64,000 bases of DNA from Streptomyces massasporeus (lineage in GTDB: Bacteria; Actinomycetota; Actinomycetes; Streptomycetales; Streptomycetaceae): NCBI RefSeq assembly GCF_014648995.1, contig NZ_BMSE01000025.1, positions 61,696 to 125,695 on the forward strand, in the 5' to 3' direction. The translations under genes and the position numbers were made by a program. Below the pieces are notes generated by a model, which did not search any database, had not been told where the DNA came from, and was given only the letters and a program-made list of their open reading frames with translations. Below are positions 19,801-27,700 of this stretch, piece after piece. Each line of letters starts with the position of its first letter. Position 1 is the stretch's first letter.

Positions 19801-20265
19801 GCGGACCAGCGGCTCGACCGCGGCCCCGCCGCCCGGCCCGTGCTCCTGCCGCTGGTCACCGGCCTGCTGGAGGACGGCCCGGTACGGCTGCGCTGCGCCC
19901 TCGCCGGCGTCCTCAGCCCGCCGGGCGTCCCCGCCTCGCGTCCGCTGCGCCGCGAACTGCGCGACGCGCTCCTCGCCCGGGAGCACGACACCGACGTCCT
20001 GGACGCGCTGCTGAACGCCGCCGCCCGCAACGGCGGCGACGACCTGCGCGACCTCGTCCACCGCATCGGACTCCTCCTCGTACGCACCCCGGAGGGCGCC
20101 ACACGCTTCGACCGCGCCCTGGTCGACCTGGGCCGGCACGTGCCCGGCTTCGCCGCCCGCGCCGCCGCCTGGCTGACCGACGCGCCCGAGGAGTGGGCGG
20201 CCCTGGTCGGACCCAGTTCCCACCGGATGATCGAGAACCTGGCGGGCGCGGGCGTCCCCGCCTGA
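16861..20265 (+). CDS. Trypsin-like/P-loop NTPase fusion with both active sites altered
   Basis: This 1134-aa protein starts with a trypsin-like domain (about 30-230): GTGFLADHHGTLITSHEAV carries His63, ALDLALVR carries Asp96, but the nucleophile site reads GGGAAGGPV, with Ala176 where Ser is expected. A P-loop NTPase follows: Walker A GPPGSGRTT at about 290-298 has Arg for the usual Lys, Walker B is LLLLLDGPEE, and RLVVACRAEYW resembles a sensor-1 strand. Residues of about 490-1134 are Ala/Leu/Arg-rich helices resembling HEAT or TPR-like repeats. The arrangement recalls STAND-type sensor proteins with trypsin-like modules. Inference: a scaffold or sensor rather than an active enzyme. GTG/ATG alternatives exist upstream; ATG 16861 has GGGGAGG before it. 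Confidence 0.8.
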   Translation: MASRNGSRETDDSPQGSLDRPGTASIEDTAVPAGALVRIHDLAGRPRGTGFLADHHGTLITSHEAVDGLPRLVLHGAGDRRRVVSADAVTPLPALDLALVRTEGLGVPPLPVTVRQGTGTGAYVRIAAGGWREARVLGPATVTYAATNRFHRLDNVLELAVGTAGRDALRLGGGAAGGPVLDAGTGAVVAVLGTALSSDHRDVGFAVPLRARIPGAEGPLGELLAENAATVPAYGADLNPAGVLELTGASMALEGPPDGPGVPPPVERAAVTAEFTAFMEGPSAVLGLVGPPGSGRTTELAALAARRRRAAQPTLWLRGCELRDGDASVADAARRVLDRAAPAVAAASARADLGDITPERVAHLARSLGRPLLLLLDGPEEMPPALARRMTDWAEGTARWLRETGSRLVVACRAEYWETTSFPAEQCVRLGDLTEDEAREARRSLGIPDHTLVPADARHPLVLALLAEALAAASAPPERAAIDRHDVFTAYLDLMSLRIATRLATGNGLHGTAVRRLAAKVAGQVHEAARRSLGPGSGDLDREAFEEVFPWGPAPARLGGCPGWASAVLAEGLLVPAGAGYRFAHEGFADWLQGTHLDLDEALSVLVHRGEDAQCDPVPHHRIGPVVQALLCLARQHGAGRPASRLADLVHALDADPRSWWAARLLSGTLSALPDAAPYAEVLRLLADRIVAWRRQERPVPEELGPAFWTGLRLPEEARCALLRRLVHADGPPCEAGPRFLDAVAGLLAADPTAVQPQLARWFDDEQPLPATPHATIATAAQALLHTHRHGALDELTDVLVDRAHPRADELLAVLTEEEPSAVCRAVDRWARDERPARRSAAVAHGLRVAPHVSTGGDRALLRYAALSLLARPADRALHGGALALLVQDPHTRARYLPRALEHFAAGDPRFSPDALAGALLTDPEPVLGAFAARLERPDAEEALRALADATPPGLARRVAALVCRAARQRPELAGQVAAYADQRLDRGPAARPVLLPLVTGLLEDGPVRLRCALAGVLSPPGVPASRPLRRELRDALLAREHDTDVLDALLNAAARNGGDDLRDLVHRIGLLLVRTPEGATRFDRALVDLGRHVPGFAARAAAWLTDAPEEWAALVGPSSHRMIENLAGAGVPA

Positions 20266-20434
20266 CCGGCCTCCCGGGCGATGGGCCGCACTACGGTGTC
20301 GTGCGCCCTGTCACAGCCCCCATGCCGATGCTGGCAGGAGGCACCCGGCATGGCACCCTTAGACCTGCGCACGAGGCAATCACGAACAACGACCGGACAC
20401 GGGTTCGACGAGCTTTCGACAAGGAGCAGGCACA

Positions 20435-21388
20435 GTGCAGCGCTGGCGTGGCTTGGAGGACATCCCCCAGGACTGGGGGCGCAGCGTCGTCACCATCGGC
20501 TCCTACGACGGAGTGCACCGCGGGCACCAGCTGATCATCCGGCATGCCGTGGACCGCGCCCGGGAGCTGGGCGTGCCCGCCGTGGTCGTCACCTTCGACC
20601 CGCACCCCAGCGAGGTCGTCCGCCCGGGCAGTCACCCGCCGCTGCTCGCCCCGCACCACCGCCGCGCCGAACTCATGGCCGACCTGGGCGTGGACGCGGT
20701 GCTCATCCTCCCCTTCACCACCGAGTTCTCGAAGCTGTCCCCGGCCGATTTCGTCGTCAAGGTCCTCGTCGACAAGCTGCACGCCAAGGCGGTCGTCGAG
20801 GGCCCCAACTTCCGCTTCGGCCACAAGGCCGCCGGGAACGTGGAGTTCCTGTCCACGCAGGGCAAGACCTACGACTTCGAGGTCGAGGTCGTCGACCTGT
20901 ACGTGACGGGTGAGGCGGGCGGCGGCGAGCCGTTCTCCTCCACGCTGACGCGTCGGCTGGTCGCCGAGGGCGACATCGAGGGCGCGGCGGAGATCCTGGG
21001 CCGCCCGCACCGGGTCGAGGGCGTCGTCGTCCGGGGCGCCCAGCGCGGTCGCGAACTGGGCTTCCCCACCGCCAACGTCGAGACGCTGCCGCACACGGCC
21101 ATCCCGGCCGACGGTGTGTACGCCGGCTGGCTGCACGCCCAGGGGGAGGCGATGCCGGCGGCGATCTCCGTGGGGACGAACCCGCAGTTCGAGGGGACCG
21201 AGCGCACGGTGGAGGCGTACGCCATCGACCGGGTGGGGCTCGATCTGTACGGGTTGCATGTCGCGGTCGACTTCTTGGCGTTCGTGCGGGGGCAGGCGAA
21301 GTTCGACACGTTGGACGCGCTGTTGGTTCAGATGGGGCAGGACGTCGAGAAGTGCGCGGAGTTGGTGGCGGCTGAGGGGGCTGCCTAG
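20435..21388 (+). CDS. ribF: Bifunctional riboflavin kinase/FAD synthetase
   Basis: RibF phosphorylates riboflavin to FMN and adenylates FMN to FAD in the cytosol. In this 317-aa protein the N-terminal nucleotidyltransferase domain has IGSYDGVHRGHQLII (HxGH motif, about 24-31) and the family's FDPHPSEVV. The C-terminal kinase domain has GRELGFPTANVE (the PTAN motif, about 204-215) and GVYAGWLHAQGE. GTG 20435 follows AAGGAGCAGGCACA. In many bacteria ribF lies between truB and rpsO; here a 3.4-kb gene and a roughly 32-kb block separate it from each. Confidence 0.96.
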   Translation: MQRWRGLEDIPQDWGRSVVTIGSYDGVHRGHQLIIRHAVDRARELGVPAVVVTFDPHPSEVVRPGSHPPLLAPHHRRAELMADLGVDAVLILPFTTEFSKLSPADFVVKVLVDKLHAKAVVEGPNFRFGHKAAGNVEFLSTQGKTYDFEVEVVDLYVTGEAGGGEPFSSTLTRRLVAEGDIEGAAEILGRPHRVEGVVVRGAQRGRELGFPTANVETLPHTAIPADGVYAGWLHAQGEAMPAAISVGTNPQFEGTERTVEAYAIDRVGLDLYGLHVAVDFLAFVRGQAKFDTLDALLVQMGQDVEKCAELVAAEGAA

Positions 21389-21395
21389 TCTTCTT

Positions 21396-21481
21396 GCGGG
21401 CCGTCTGCGGGTGCGTTGTGGCTTGTCGCGCCCACGCGGCGGAGCCGCACATCGTTACAGCCCCGCGCCTCTGAGGGGCGA
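21396..21481. repeat. Degenerate Streptomyces intergenic repeat overlapping an ABC gene's 3' end
   Basis: This stretch contains GTGCGTTGTGGCTTGTCGCG, then GGCGGAGCCGCACATCG and CAGCCCCGCGCC, which I recognise as a dispersed Streptomyces intergenic repeat with many genomic copies. It fills the gap between convergent ribF and the importer ATPase gene and reaches past that gene's stop (21455-21457), so the last residues (about SPLRGAGL) of the ATPase are encoded by repeat sequence. This suggests insertion of the element into, or recruitment as, the gene's end. Confidence 0.55.
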
Positions 21482-22483
21482 ATGCGAAACCGCCCAGTGA
21501 CAAGCGACCTGCGAGTCACCGCCCCCGCTCAGCACCTCCAAGTCCTGGTGCCTGCACGCGTCCGCCACGCCCGCCCGTTCCGCCTCTCCACCGGCCAGGA
21601 TCTGGCAGCGGGCGTGGAAGCGGCAGCCTGACGGGACGTGGGTGGGGTCCGGGGGCTCACCCGTGAGGACCACCGGTTCGCCAGGGGCTTCCGGGAGGAC
21701 GGACAGCAGCGCCTGCGTGTAGGGATGCCGCGGTGTCGTCAGGACCTGCTCCACCGCGCCTGTCTCCACGATCCGGCCCAGGTACATCACGGCGACCCGG
21801 TCGGCGATGTTCCACGCCAGGCCCAGGTCGTGCGTGACGACCAGCGCGGACAGGCCCAGTTCGGTGCGCAGCCGGAGCAGCAGGGCGAGGATCTCGCCGC
21901 GTACCGAGGCGTCGAGGGACGCCACCGGCTCGTCGGCGACGAGGAGTTCGGGTTCCAGGACGAGCGCGCCGGCGATGACGACCCGCTGGCGCTGCCCGCC
22001 GGACAGTTCGTGCGGGTAGCGCAGGAAGAAGCGCTCCGGAGGGCGCAGGCCGGCCCGGGACAGGGCATCGGCGACCGCAGTGCGTTCGTCGCCGCCGTAG
22101 CCGTGGATGCGCAGGCCCTCGGCGACCGCGTCGTACACCGTGTGGCGGGGGTTGAGCGAGCCGCTCGGGTCCTGGAGGACCAGCTGGACGCGTTTGCGGT
22201 AGGCCTTCAGGGACCGGCCGGAGTAGTCCAGCGGGCGGCCGTCGAAGGTGACCCGGCCCGCCGTCGGCTCGACCAGCCCGAGCAGGCTGCGGGCCAGGGT
22301 CGTCTTGCCGCAGCCGGACTCGCCGACCAGGGCGACGATCTCGCCTCGGCGGATGTCGAGGTCGACGCCGTCCACCGCGCGGGCCCGGGGGCCGCCGTGC
22401 CGGCCGGGGAAGGTGACGTGGAGGCCCTGGGCGCTGAGCAGGGGCGCCGTGGTGACCTCGGGGGCCGTGGGGGAGAGGGTCAT
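21455..22483 (-). CDS. Peptide ABC importer ATP-binding protein (OppF type)
   Basis: A cytosolic ABC ATPase of 342 residues. Walker A is GESGCGKTTL (about 54-63), the signature is LSGGQRQRV, Walker B is ELLVADEPVASLD, and the H-loop is VVTHDLG. The C-terminal GEPPDPTHVPSGCRFHARC region, Cys-rich and shared with OppD/OppF, is typical of peptide or nickel importers. Its ATG overlaps the stop of the upstream ATPase gene (ATGA, 22480-22483). It is the last gene of the five-gene operon, and its 3' end lies in a repeat element. Confidence 0.93.
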   Translation of the reverse strand: MTLSPTAPEVTTAPLLSAQGLHVTFPGRHGGPRARAVDGVDLDIRRGEIVALVGESGCGKTTLARSLLGLVEPTAGRVTFDGRPLDYSGRSLKAYRKRVQLVLQDPSGSLNPRHTVYDAVAEGLRIHGYGGDERTAVADALSRAGLRPPERFFLRYPHELSGGQRQRVVIAGALVLEPELLVADEPVASLDASVRGEILALLLRLRTELGLSALVVTHDLGLAWNIADRVAVMYLGRIVETGAVEQVLTTPRHPYTQALLSVLPEAPGEPVVLTGEPPDPTHVPSGCRFHARCQILAGGEAERAGVADACRHQDLEVLSGGGDSQVACHWAVSHSPLRGAGL

Positions 22484-23577
22484 GGGGTGCCGGGCCTCGC
22501 TTTCTCAAGGGCCTCCGGTGCGTCGGCCTGGCCGTTCGCGGGGGCCTCAGGTTCGTCGGCCGATGCGCTCCCAGGGGCCGCGGGCTCGGTCGCCGCTGGT
22601 TCGTCGGCGGTTTCCTCTCCGGCTCCCGGTGGTCCGACCAGCACACACGCGGCCCGCCGCTCCGGCCCCGCCGCCCGCAGCACCGGGTCCTCCTCGGGGC
22701 ACGACTCCAGCGCCACCGGGCAGCGCGGATGGAACGTGCAGCCCGACGGCAGCGCCGCCGGGTCCGGCGGATCGCCCGCCAGTCCTTGCGGGGCGAACCG
22801 GGACGCCGGGTCGCCGATGCGCGGGAACGCGGCCGACAGGGCCCGGGCGTAGGGGTGCCGGGCGTCCTCGTACACCTGCCGGGCCGGGCCCTCCTCGACC
22901 ACCCGGCCCGCGTACATCACCGCGAGCCGGTCGCAGGTGTCGGCGAGGACGGCGAGGTCGTGGCTGATCATGACCAGGCCGAGGTCCTGGTCAGCGACCA
23001 GCTGCTCGATGAGCCGGAGGATCTGGGCCTGGATCATCACGTCGAGCGCGGTCGTCGGCTCGTCCGCGATGATGAGCCGCGGGTCGCAGGCCAGGGCCAT
23101 GGCGATCATGACGCGCTGGCGCTGGCCACCGGACAACTCGTGCGGGTAGGCGTCCGCGCGGGCGGCCGGCAGGCCGACCTGCTCCAGCAGTTCCCCGGTC
23201 TTCTTCTTCGCCCCGGCCGCCGTGGCCTTCCTGTGCAGCAGGATCGGCTCGGCGATCTGGTCGCCGACCCGGTGCACGGCGTTGAGGGAGTGCATCGCGC
23301 CCTGGAAGACGATGGAGGCCCCGGCCCAGCGGACCGCCCGGACCCGGCCCCACTTCATGGTCAGCACGTCCTCGCCGTCGAGGAGCACCTCCCCGGTGAT
23401 CCGCGCCCCGGCCGGCAGCAGCCGCAGCAGGGCCAGCGCCAGCGTGGACTTGCCGCAGCCGGACTCCCCGGCGAGTCCGAGCTTCTGGCCCGCGTCCAGG
23501 CGCAGGTCCACCCCGCGTACGGCGGCGGCCCCGCCCGCGTACGTCACGGTCAGGTTCCTGACGTCGAGCAGACTCAA
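22480..23577 (-). CDS. Peptide ABC importer ATP-binding protein (OppD type)
   Basis: The 365-residue ABC ATPase has Walker A GESGCGKSTL (about 42-51), signature LSGGQRQRV, Walker B RLIIADEPTTALD and H-loop MISHDLA, with the OppD-type C-terminal motif LPSGCTFHPRCP. The last 45 residues are a Glu/Pro/Ala-rich extension not needed for the fold. The start is inferred to be TTG 23575-23577, which overlaps the permease stop as TTGA and starts LSLLDVRNLTV, where homology begins; no ATG or GTG is suitably placed. It probably forms a heterodimer with the downstream OppF-type ATPase. Confidence 0.88.
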   Translation of the reverse strand: MSLLDVRNLTVTYAGGAAAVRGVDLRLDAGQKLGLAGESGCGKSTLALALLRLLPAGARITGEVLLDGEDVLTMKWGRVRAVRWAGASIVFQGAMHSLNAVHRVGDQIAEPILLHRKATAAGAKKKTGELLEQVGLPAARADAYPHELSGGQRQRVMIAMALACDPRLIIADEPTTALDVMIQAQILRLIEQLVADQDLGLVMISHDLAVLADTCDRLAVMYAGRVVEEGPARQVYEDARHPYARALSAAFPRIGDPASRFAPQGLAGDPPDPAALPSGCTFHPRCPVALESCPEEDPVLRAAGPERRAACVLVGPPGAGEETADEPAATEPAAPGSASADEPEAPANGQADAPEALEKARPGTP

Positions 23578-24488
23578 CGCGACACCCCCAGCCTGGGGTT
23601 GAGGACGGCCTCCACGGCCCGGCCGCACAGCGTGAACGCCAGCGCCACCACGGCGATGGCGATGCCCGGCGGCACCAGGTACCACCAGTCCCCGGCACTG
23701 ACCGCGCCCGCCTCGCGCGCGTCCTGGAGCAGTCCGCCCCACGACACGACCGTGGGGTCGCCCAGGCCGAGGAAGGCGAGCGTCGCCTCCGCGAGGATGG
23801 CCGAGGAGATGATCAGGGTCGTCTGGGCCAGGACCAGCGGCATGACGTTCGGCAGGACGTGCCGGGACATGACGTGCCAGTGGCCGCCGCCGAGCGCCTG
23901 CGCCCGCTCGATGTACGGCCGGGTCTCCACCGCGAGGGTCTGGGCCCGCACCAGCCGGGCCGTGGTCGGCCAGGTGGTGACGCCGATCGCCACGACGGTC
24001 GTGGTCAGCGAGCGGGACATCACGGTCGCCAGGGCGATCGCGAGCACCAGCGTCGGCATGACCAGGAACCAGTCGGTGACCCGCATCATCACCGTCGCGT
24101 ACCAGCCCTTGAAGTGCCCCGCCGTCACCCCGATCAGGGTGCCGATCGCCACCGACAGCACGGCCGCGAGCAGCCCGACCAGCAGCGACACCCGAGAGCC
24201 CCAGATCACCAGGCCCAGCAGGTCACGCCCGAACTGGTCGGTGCCGAGCGGGAACTCGGCGCTCGGGCTCTGCATCGGGCGCCCCGGCGCGTCGGTCACG
24301 CTGCTCACGTCGGAGCCGACGAACAGCGGTGCGAACAGCGCCAGCAGCGCGCACAGGGCGAGCACCGTCAGGCCGTACAGTCCCGCCCGTTCGGAGCGGT
24401 ACTGACGCCAGAAGCGGGCGACGGACGCCCGGCGGCGCTGCCGAGCGAGGGCGCGCGGGCTCGGGGCCGTCTCGGCAGTCGTCGTCAT
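23574..24488 (-). CDS. Peptide ABC importer permease (OppC type)
   Basis: The 304-aa membrane protein has an N-terminal cytosolic segment and an OppC-N type helix (LYGLTVLALCALLALFAPLF, about 40-60), followed by the periplasmic LGTDQFGRDLL. Four or five further helices contain the EAA loop (ERAQALGGGHWHVMSRHVLPNV, about 205-226), which contacts the ATPases. ATG 24488 overlaps the stop of the OppB-type gene by four bases. It would pair with that permease to form the channel. Confidence 0.93.
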   Translation of the reverse strand: MTTTAETAPSPRALARQRRRASVARFWRQYRSERAGLYGLTVLALCALLALFAPLFVGSDVSSVTDAPGRPMQSPSAEFPLGTDQFGRDLLGLVIWGSRVSLLVGLLAAVLSVAIGTLIGVTAGHFKGWYATVMMRVTDWFLVMPTLVLAIALATVMSRSLTTTVVAIGVTTWPTTARLVRAQTLAVETRPYIERAQALGGGHWHVMSRHVLPNVMPLVLAQTTLIISSAILAEATLAFLGLGDPTVVSWGGLLQDAREAGAVSAGDWWYLVPPGIAIAVVALAFTLCGRAVEAVLNPRLGVSR

Positions 24489-25531
24489 CGGGCCACCCGG
24501 GGGTCCAGCAGCGGATAGACCAGGTCGGCGAGGGTGTTCATCAGGATCACCGCGGCGGCGAACACGAAGAACAGCCCTTGCACGAGCGGCAGGTCGGGCA
24601 CGCTCAGCGCCTGGTAGAACAGCCCGCCGAGGCCGGGCCAGGAGAACACCGTCTCCACGAGGATCACGCCCGCCACCGTCCGCCCGAGGTTGATGAAGAT
24701 CAGCGTCACGGTCGGCAGCAGCGCGTTCGGCACGGCGTGCCGACGGCGTACGAGGTCGTCGCGCAGCCCCTTGGCCCGCGCGGTCGTCAGATAGTCGCTG
24801 CCCATCTCGTCCAGCAGCGCCGACCGCGTGACCAGCAGCGTCTGCCCGTACTCCACGGCTACCAGCGTCACCACCGGCAGCACCAGATGGTGCGCCACGT
24901 CGAGGACGTACGCGAAGCCCTCCTCGCCGCCCGACTCCATGCCGCCGGTCGGGAACATGCCGGGCAGTGGGCCGATGCCCACCGACAGCACGATGATCAG
25001 CAGCAGCCCCAGCCAGAAGGACGGGATGGAGTACAGCGTCAGCGCGAGGCCCGTGTTGACGCGGTCGCCCAGCCTGCCGTGCCGCCAGGCCGACCGGGTG
25101 CCGAGGATGATGCCCAGCGCGGTGTAGAGGACGAACGCGGTGCCGGTGAGCAGCAGGGTGTTCGGCAGCGCCTCGGTGATCTTGTCGACGACGGGGGCGC
25201 GGAACTGGTACGACGTCCCGAAGTCGCCCGTGAGCGCCTTGCCGCAGTAGTCCGTGAACTGCCGCCACAGGGGCAGGTCGAGCCCGAACTCCTCGCGGTA
25301 GGCGGCCAGCTGCTCCGCCGACACCTGACGGCCGCCCGTCATGGTCTTCACCGGGTCGCCGGGGATCAGCCGGAAGAGGAAGAAGCTGGTCACGAGCACG
25401 GCCAGCAGCGAGACGGCGGCACCGGCCACCTTGCCCGCCAGGTACCGCGGATACGCGGAGCTCTTGCGTACCCGCGGCCCGGCCGCCCTCTGCCTGTCCT
25501 CGACCAGCGCGGGGGTCGCGTCAGCGGTCAT
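24485..25531 (-). CDS. Peptide ABC importer permease (OppB type)
   Basis: The 348-residue integral membrane protein begins with a polar segment, then a helix (VAGAAVSLLAVLVTSFFLF, about 35-53) followed by RLIPGDPV, which is characteristic of OppB/DppB. The remaining five helices include the EAA loop TARAKGLRDDLVRRRHAVPN (about 253-272). Its start (ATG 25531) is 18 bases downstream of the binding-protein stop, and its stop overlaps the OppC-type start, so the genes are cotranscribed. Confidence 0.93.
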   Translation of the reverse strand: MTADATPALVEDRQRAAGPRVRKSSAYPRYLAGKVAGAAVSLLAVLVTSFFLFRLIPGDPVKTMTGGRQVSAEQLAAYREEFGLDLPLWRQFTDYCGKALTGDFGTSYQFRAPVVDKITEALPNTLLLTGTAFVLYTALGIILGTRSAWRHGRLGDRVNTGLALTLYSIPSFWLGLLLIIVLSVGIGPLPGMFPTGGMESGGEEGFAYVLDVAHHLVLPVVTLVAVEYGQTLLVTRSALLDEMGSDYLTTARAKGLRDDLVRRRHAVPNALLPTVTLIFINLGRTVAGVILVETVFSWPGLGGLFYQALSVPDLPLVQGLFFVFAAAVILMNTLADLVYPLLDPRVAR

Positions 25532-25549
25532 GAGTACCCGCTCGCCGCC

Positions 25550-27403
25550 CTACTCGCGTTCCTCGGCGGTGGCCCGCCGCCGCATCGCCGCGAAGGCGCC
25601 GAGCCCGCCCAGGATCACGAGACCCGCGACGATCCCGACCACGACCCCCGTCGACGACGCGTTGTCCGAGGACCCGCCGGAGTCCGCGGGCACCGCCGAC
25701 CACCAGCTCCAGTAGCCGTCCTGGCCGTAGATGTTGCCCGCCTTCGCCGGCATGGTCGTGATCGACTTGATCTGGTCCGTCCGGAAGGCCTCGACCGCGT
25801 TCGGATACGCCATGACGTTCATGTACCCGAGGTCGTACAGCCGCGACTCCATCTGCTTGACGATGTCCGCCCGTTTGGCGGGGTCGTACTCGGTGAGCTG
25901 CCGGGCGTAGAGCTCGTCGTACTTCTTGTCGCAGATGAAGTTGTCCGTCGCGCCGGTGTCCTTCGGGGTCGCCGGTAGCGCGCCGCAGGTGTGGATGGAC
26001 AGCACGAAGTCGGGGTCGGGGTTGACCGACCAGCCGTCGAACGCCAGGTCGTACGTGCCGGCCAGCCAGGGGTCGGTCACGTTGTCCAGGCAGTTGAGCC
26101 GGACGCCGATGCCGAGCTCGCCCCACCACTCCTGGAGGTACTTGCCGACCGCCTTGTCGTTGGGGTCGGTGGCGTGGCACAGCACGCGGTAGGTGATCGG
26201 CTTGCCGTCCTTGCCGACGCGTTTGCCGTCGCCGTTCTTCTTGTACCCCGCCTGGTCGAGCAGCCGGGCCGCCTCGGCCGGGTCGTACGCCAGCTTCCGG
26301 TCCGCGGAGGGCTTCCAGAAGTAGTCCTGGAAGCGCGGCGGGATGTAGCCCTCACCCTCGACGGCGTGGCCCCGGAACACCTTGTCGATGATGGCCTCGC
26401 GGTCGACGGCCCGGAACAGCGCGTTGCGCACCCGCTGGTCCAGCAGGGAGGGGTGGCCGTCGCCGAACTTCTTGCCGTTCTTGGCCTTCGCTCCCGGGTT
26501 GGTGGCGAGGGCGTAGAAGCGGCGGCCGGGAGCGTCGTTCACCTGGATGTCGTCCGCGCCCTTCAGGGACTCCGCCTGAGCGGGCGTCAGGGACGGGGAC
26601 CCGGCGACGAAGGACACCTCGCCCTTGCGCAGCGCCGACACGGCCGCGTCCTGGTCCTTGTAGTAGCGGAAGACCAGCTCGTCGAACTTCGGCGACCCGC
26701 GCCAGAAGTCCTTGTTGGCCTTGAGCCGGACATAGCTGTCGGCCTTGTAGCCGCTGAGCACGAACGGTCCGTTCCCCACGACGGGGAAGCTCTTGTCGTT
26801 GTTGAACTCGGAGAAGTCCGAGACCTTCTCCCACACGTGCTTCGGCACGATCGGCACGTCCAGCGCGGCCATCGTGGCCTGCGGCTTCTTCAGCTCGATG
26901 ACCAGCTTCGTGGGGCTCGGTGCCGTCACCTTCCGGAAGTTCCCGACGTAGCTTCCGTTCGCCGTGGCCGCGCCGGTGTCGGTCATCATCTTGTTGAAGG
27001 TCCACGCCGCGTCCTCGGCGGTGGCCTGCTCGCCGTCCGACCACGTGGAGTTGGCGCGGATCGTGTACGTCCACGTCAGCTTGTCCGGCGACGGCTCCCA
27101 CTTGGTGGCCAGGCCCGGGATGGCGTGGTTGTCCTTGGGGTCGTAGTTGGTCAGGTACTCGTACATGAGCCGGTGAATGCTCGTGCTGAGCAGCCGGACC
27201 GCCAGGAACGGGCTGAGCGAGTCCACGCTCTGCGCCACGGCGACGGTCAGCACCTTCTTGCCGTCGTCGGCCGCCCGGGCCTGCTGGGGAGCCGGGTCGA
27301 GCGGGGTCGCGAGACCGGCGGTGAGGGTGAGCGCGGCGGCCCCGGCCAGGGCGACGAGCCGGAGGCCGTGCGGGAGGCTGCGTTTCTGATCGTTCGTGCC
27401 CAT
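25550..27403 (-). CDS. Peptide ABC importer substrate-binding protein with C-terminal membrane anchor
   Basis: The 617-aa product is an SBP family 5 (OppA/DppA-type) solute receptor. It begins with a Sec signal peptide (GLRLVALAGAAALTLTAGLA) and a predicted cleavage site near ARA/ADDG, but lacks a lipobox Cys. The core shows family motifs such as ANSTWSDGEQATAEDAAWTF and VGNGPFVLSGYK. After the fold, residues 580-617 form a polar linker, a helix (GVVVGIVAGLVILGGLGAFA) and RRRATAEERE. So, unlike most Gram-positive receptors held by a lipid, this one appears fixed by a C-terminal helix. ATG 27403 follows CGAGGTC; an ATG 18 bases earlier is in frame. Confidence 0.93.
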   Translation of the reverse strand: MGTNDQKRSLPHGLRLVALAGAAALTLTAGLATPLDPAPQQARAADDGKKVLTVAVAQSVDSLSPFLAVRLLSTSIHRLMYEYLTNYDPKDNHAIPGLATKWEPSPDKLTWTYTIRANSTWSDGEQATAEDAAWTFNKMMTDTGAATANGSYVGNFRKVTAPSPTKLVIELKKPQATMAALDVPIVPKHVWEKVSDFSEFNNDKSFPVVGNGPFVLSGYKADSYVRLKANKDFWRGSPKFDELVFRYYKDQDAAVSALRKGEVSFVAGSPSLTPAQAESLKGADDIQVNDAPGRRFYALATNPGAKAKNGKKFGDGHPSLLDQRVRNALFRAVDREAIIDKVFRGHAVEGEGYIPPRFQDYFWKPSADRKLAYDPAEAARLLDQAGYKKNGDGKRVGKDGKPITYRVLCHATDPNDKAVGKYLQEWWGELGIGVRLNCLDNVTDPWLAGTYDLAFDGWSVNPDPDFVLSIHTCGALPATPKDTGATDNFICDKKYDELYARQLTEYDPAKRADIVKQMESRLYDLGYMNVMAYPNAVEAFRTDQIKSITTMPAKAGNIYGQDGYWSWWSAVPADSGGSSDNASSTGVVVGIVAGLVILGGLGAFAAMRRRATAEERE

Positions 27404-27626
27404 GGTCGGACCTCGCGTCATCGCTCGGACGGGAAGGACGGGTTGATCAGCTGTCAGATGCGTGATGTGTGTGTACCAGCGGCCGTCTCCACCCGTCAAC
27501 GGCGCGTTCACCCCTTGTGGCCTGCGGAAATAACGAATTGGCGAGCTTTTCGCACCCATTGGTGGAGACCACTGACGCGCCCCTGGCCAGGGCCTGGCAA
27601 CGGAATTCCGCCCCTGAACGCGCCGA

Positions 27627-27689
27627 GGCCCGCGCCGAGTCGGAACGGCGCGGGCCACATGGGGATCGGCCCCTGAGAAGGGGCCGATC
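27627..27689 (-). terminator. Two consecutive hairpins after the MinD-like ATPase gene
   Basis: Leftward transcripts leaving the ATPase gene (stop at 27701-27703) first meet a hairpin of 11 base pairs (27664-27674 with 27679-27689, loop GAGA) and then one of 10 base pairs (27627-27636 with 27647-27656). Together they form a tandem terminator before the importer operon, which starts downstream at 27403. The rest of the 297-base gap shows no gene. Confidence 0.7.
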
Positions 27690-27700
27690 GGGTGAGGTGA

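Noticed and set aside
20266..20434. Possible FMN riboswitch upstream of ribF
   Set aside because: None of the conserved RFN segments were recognisable; only short inverted repeats (CATGCCG/CGGCATG) are present.
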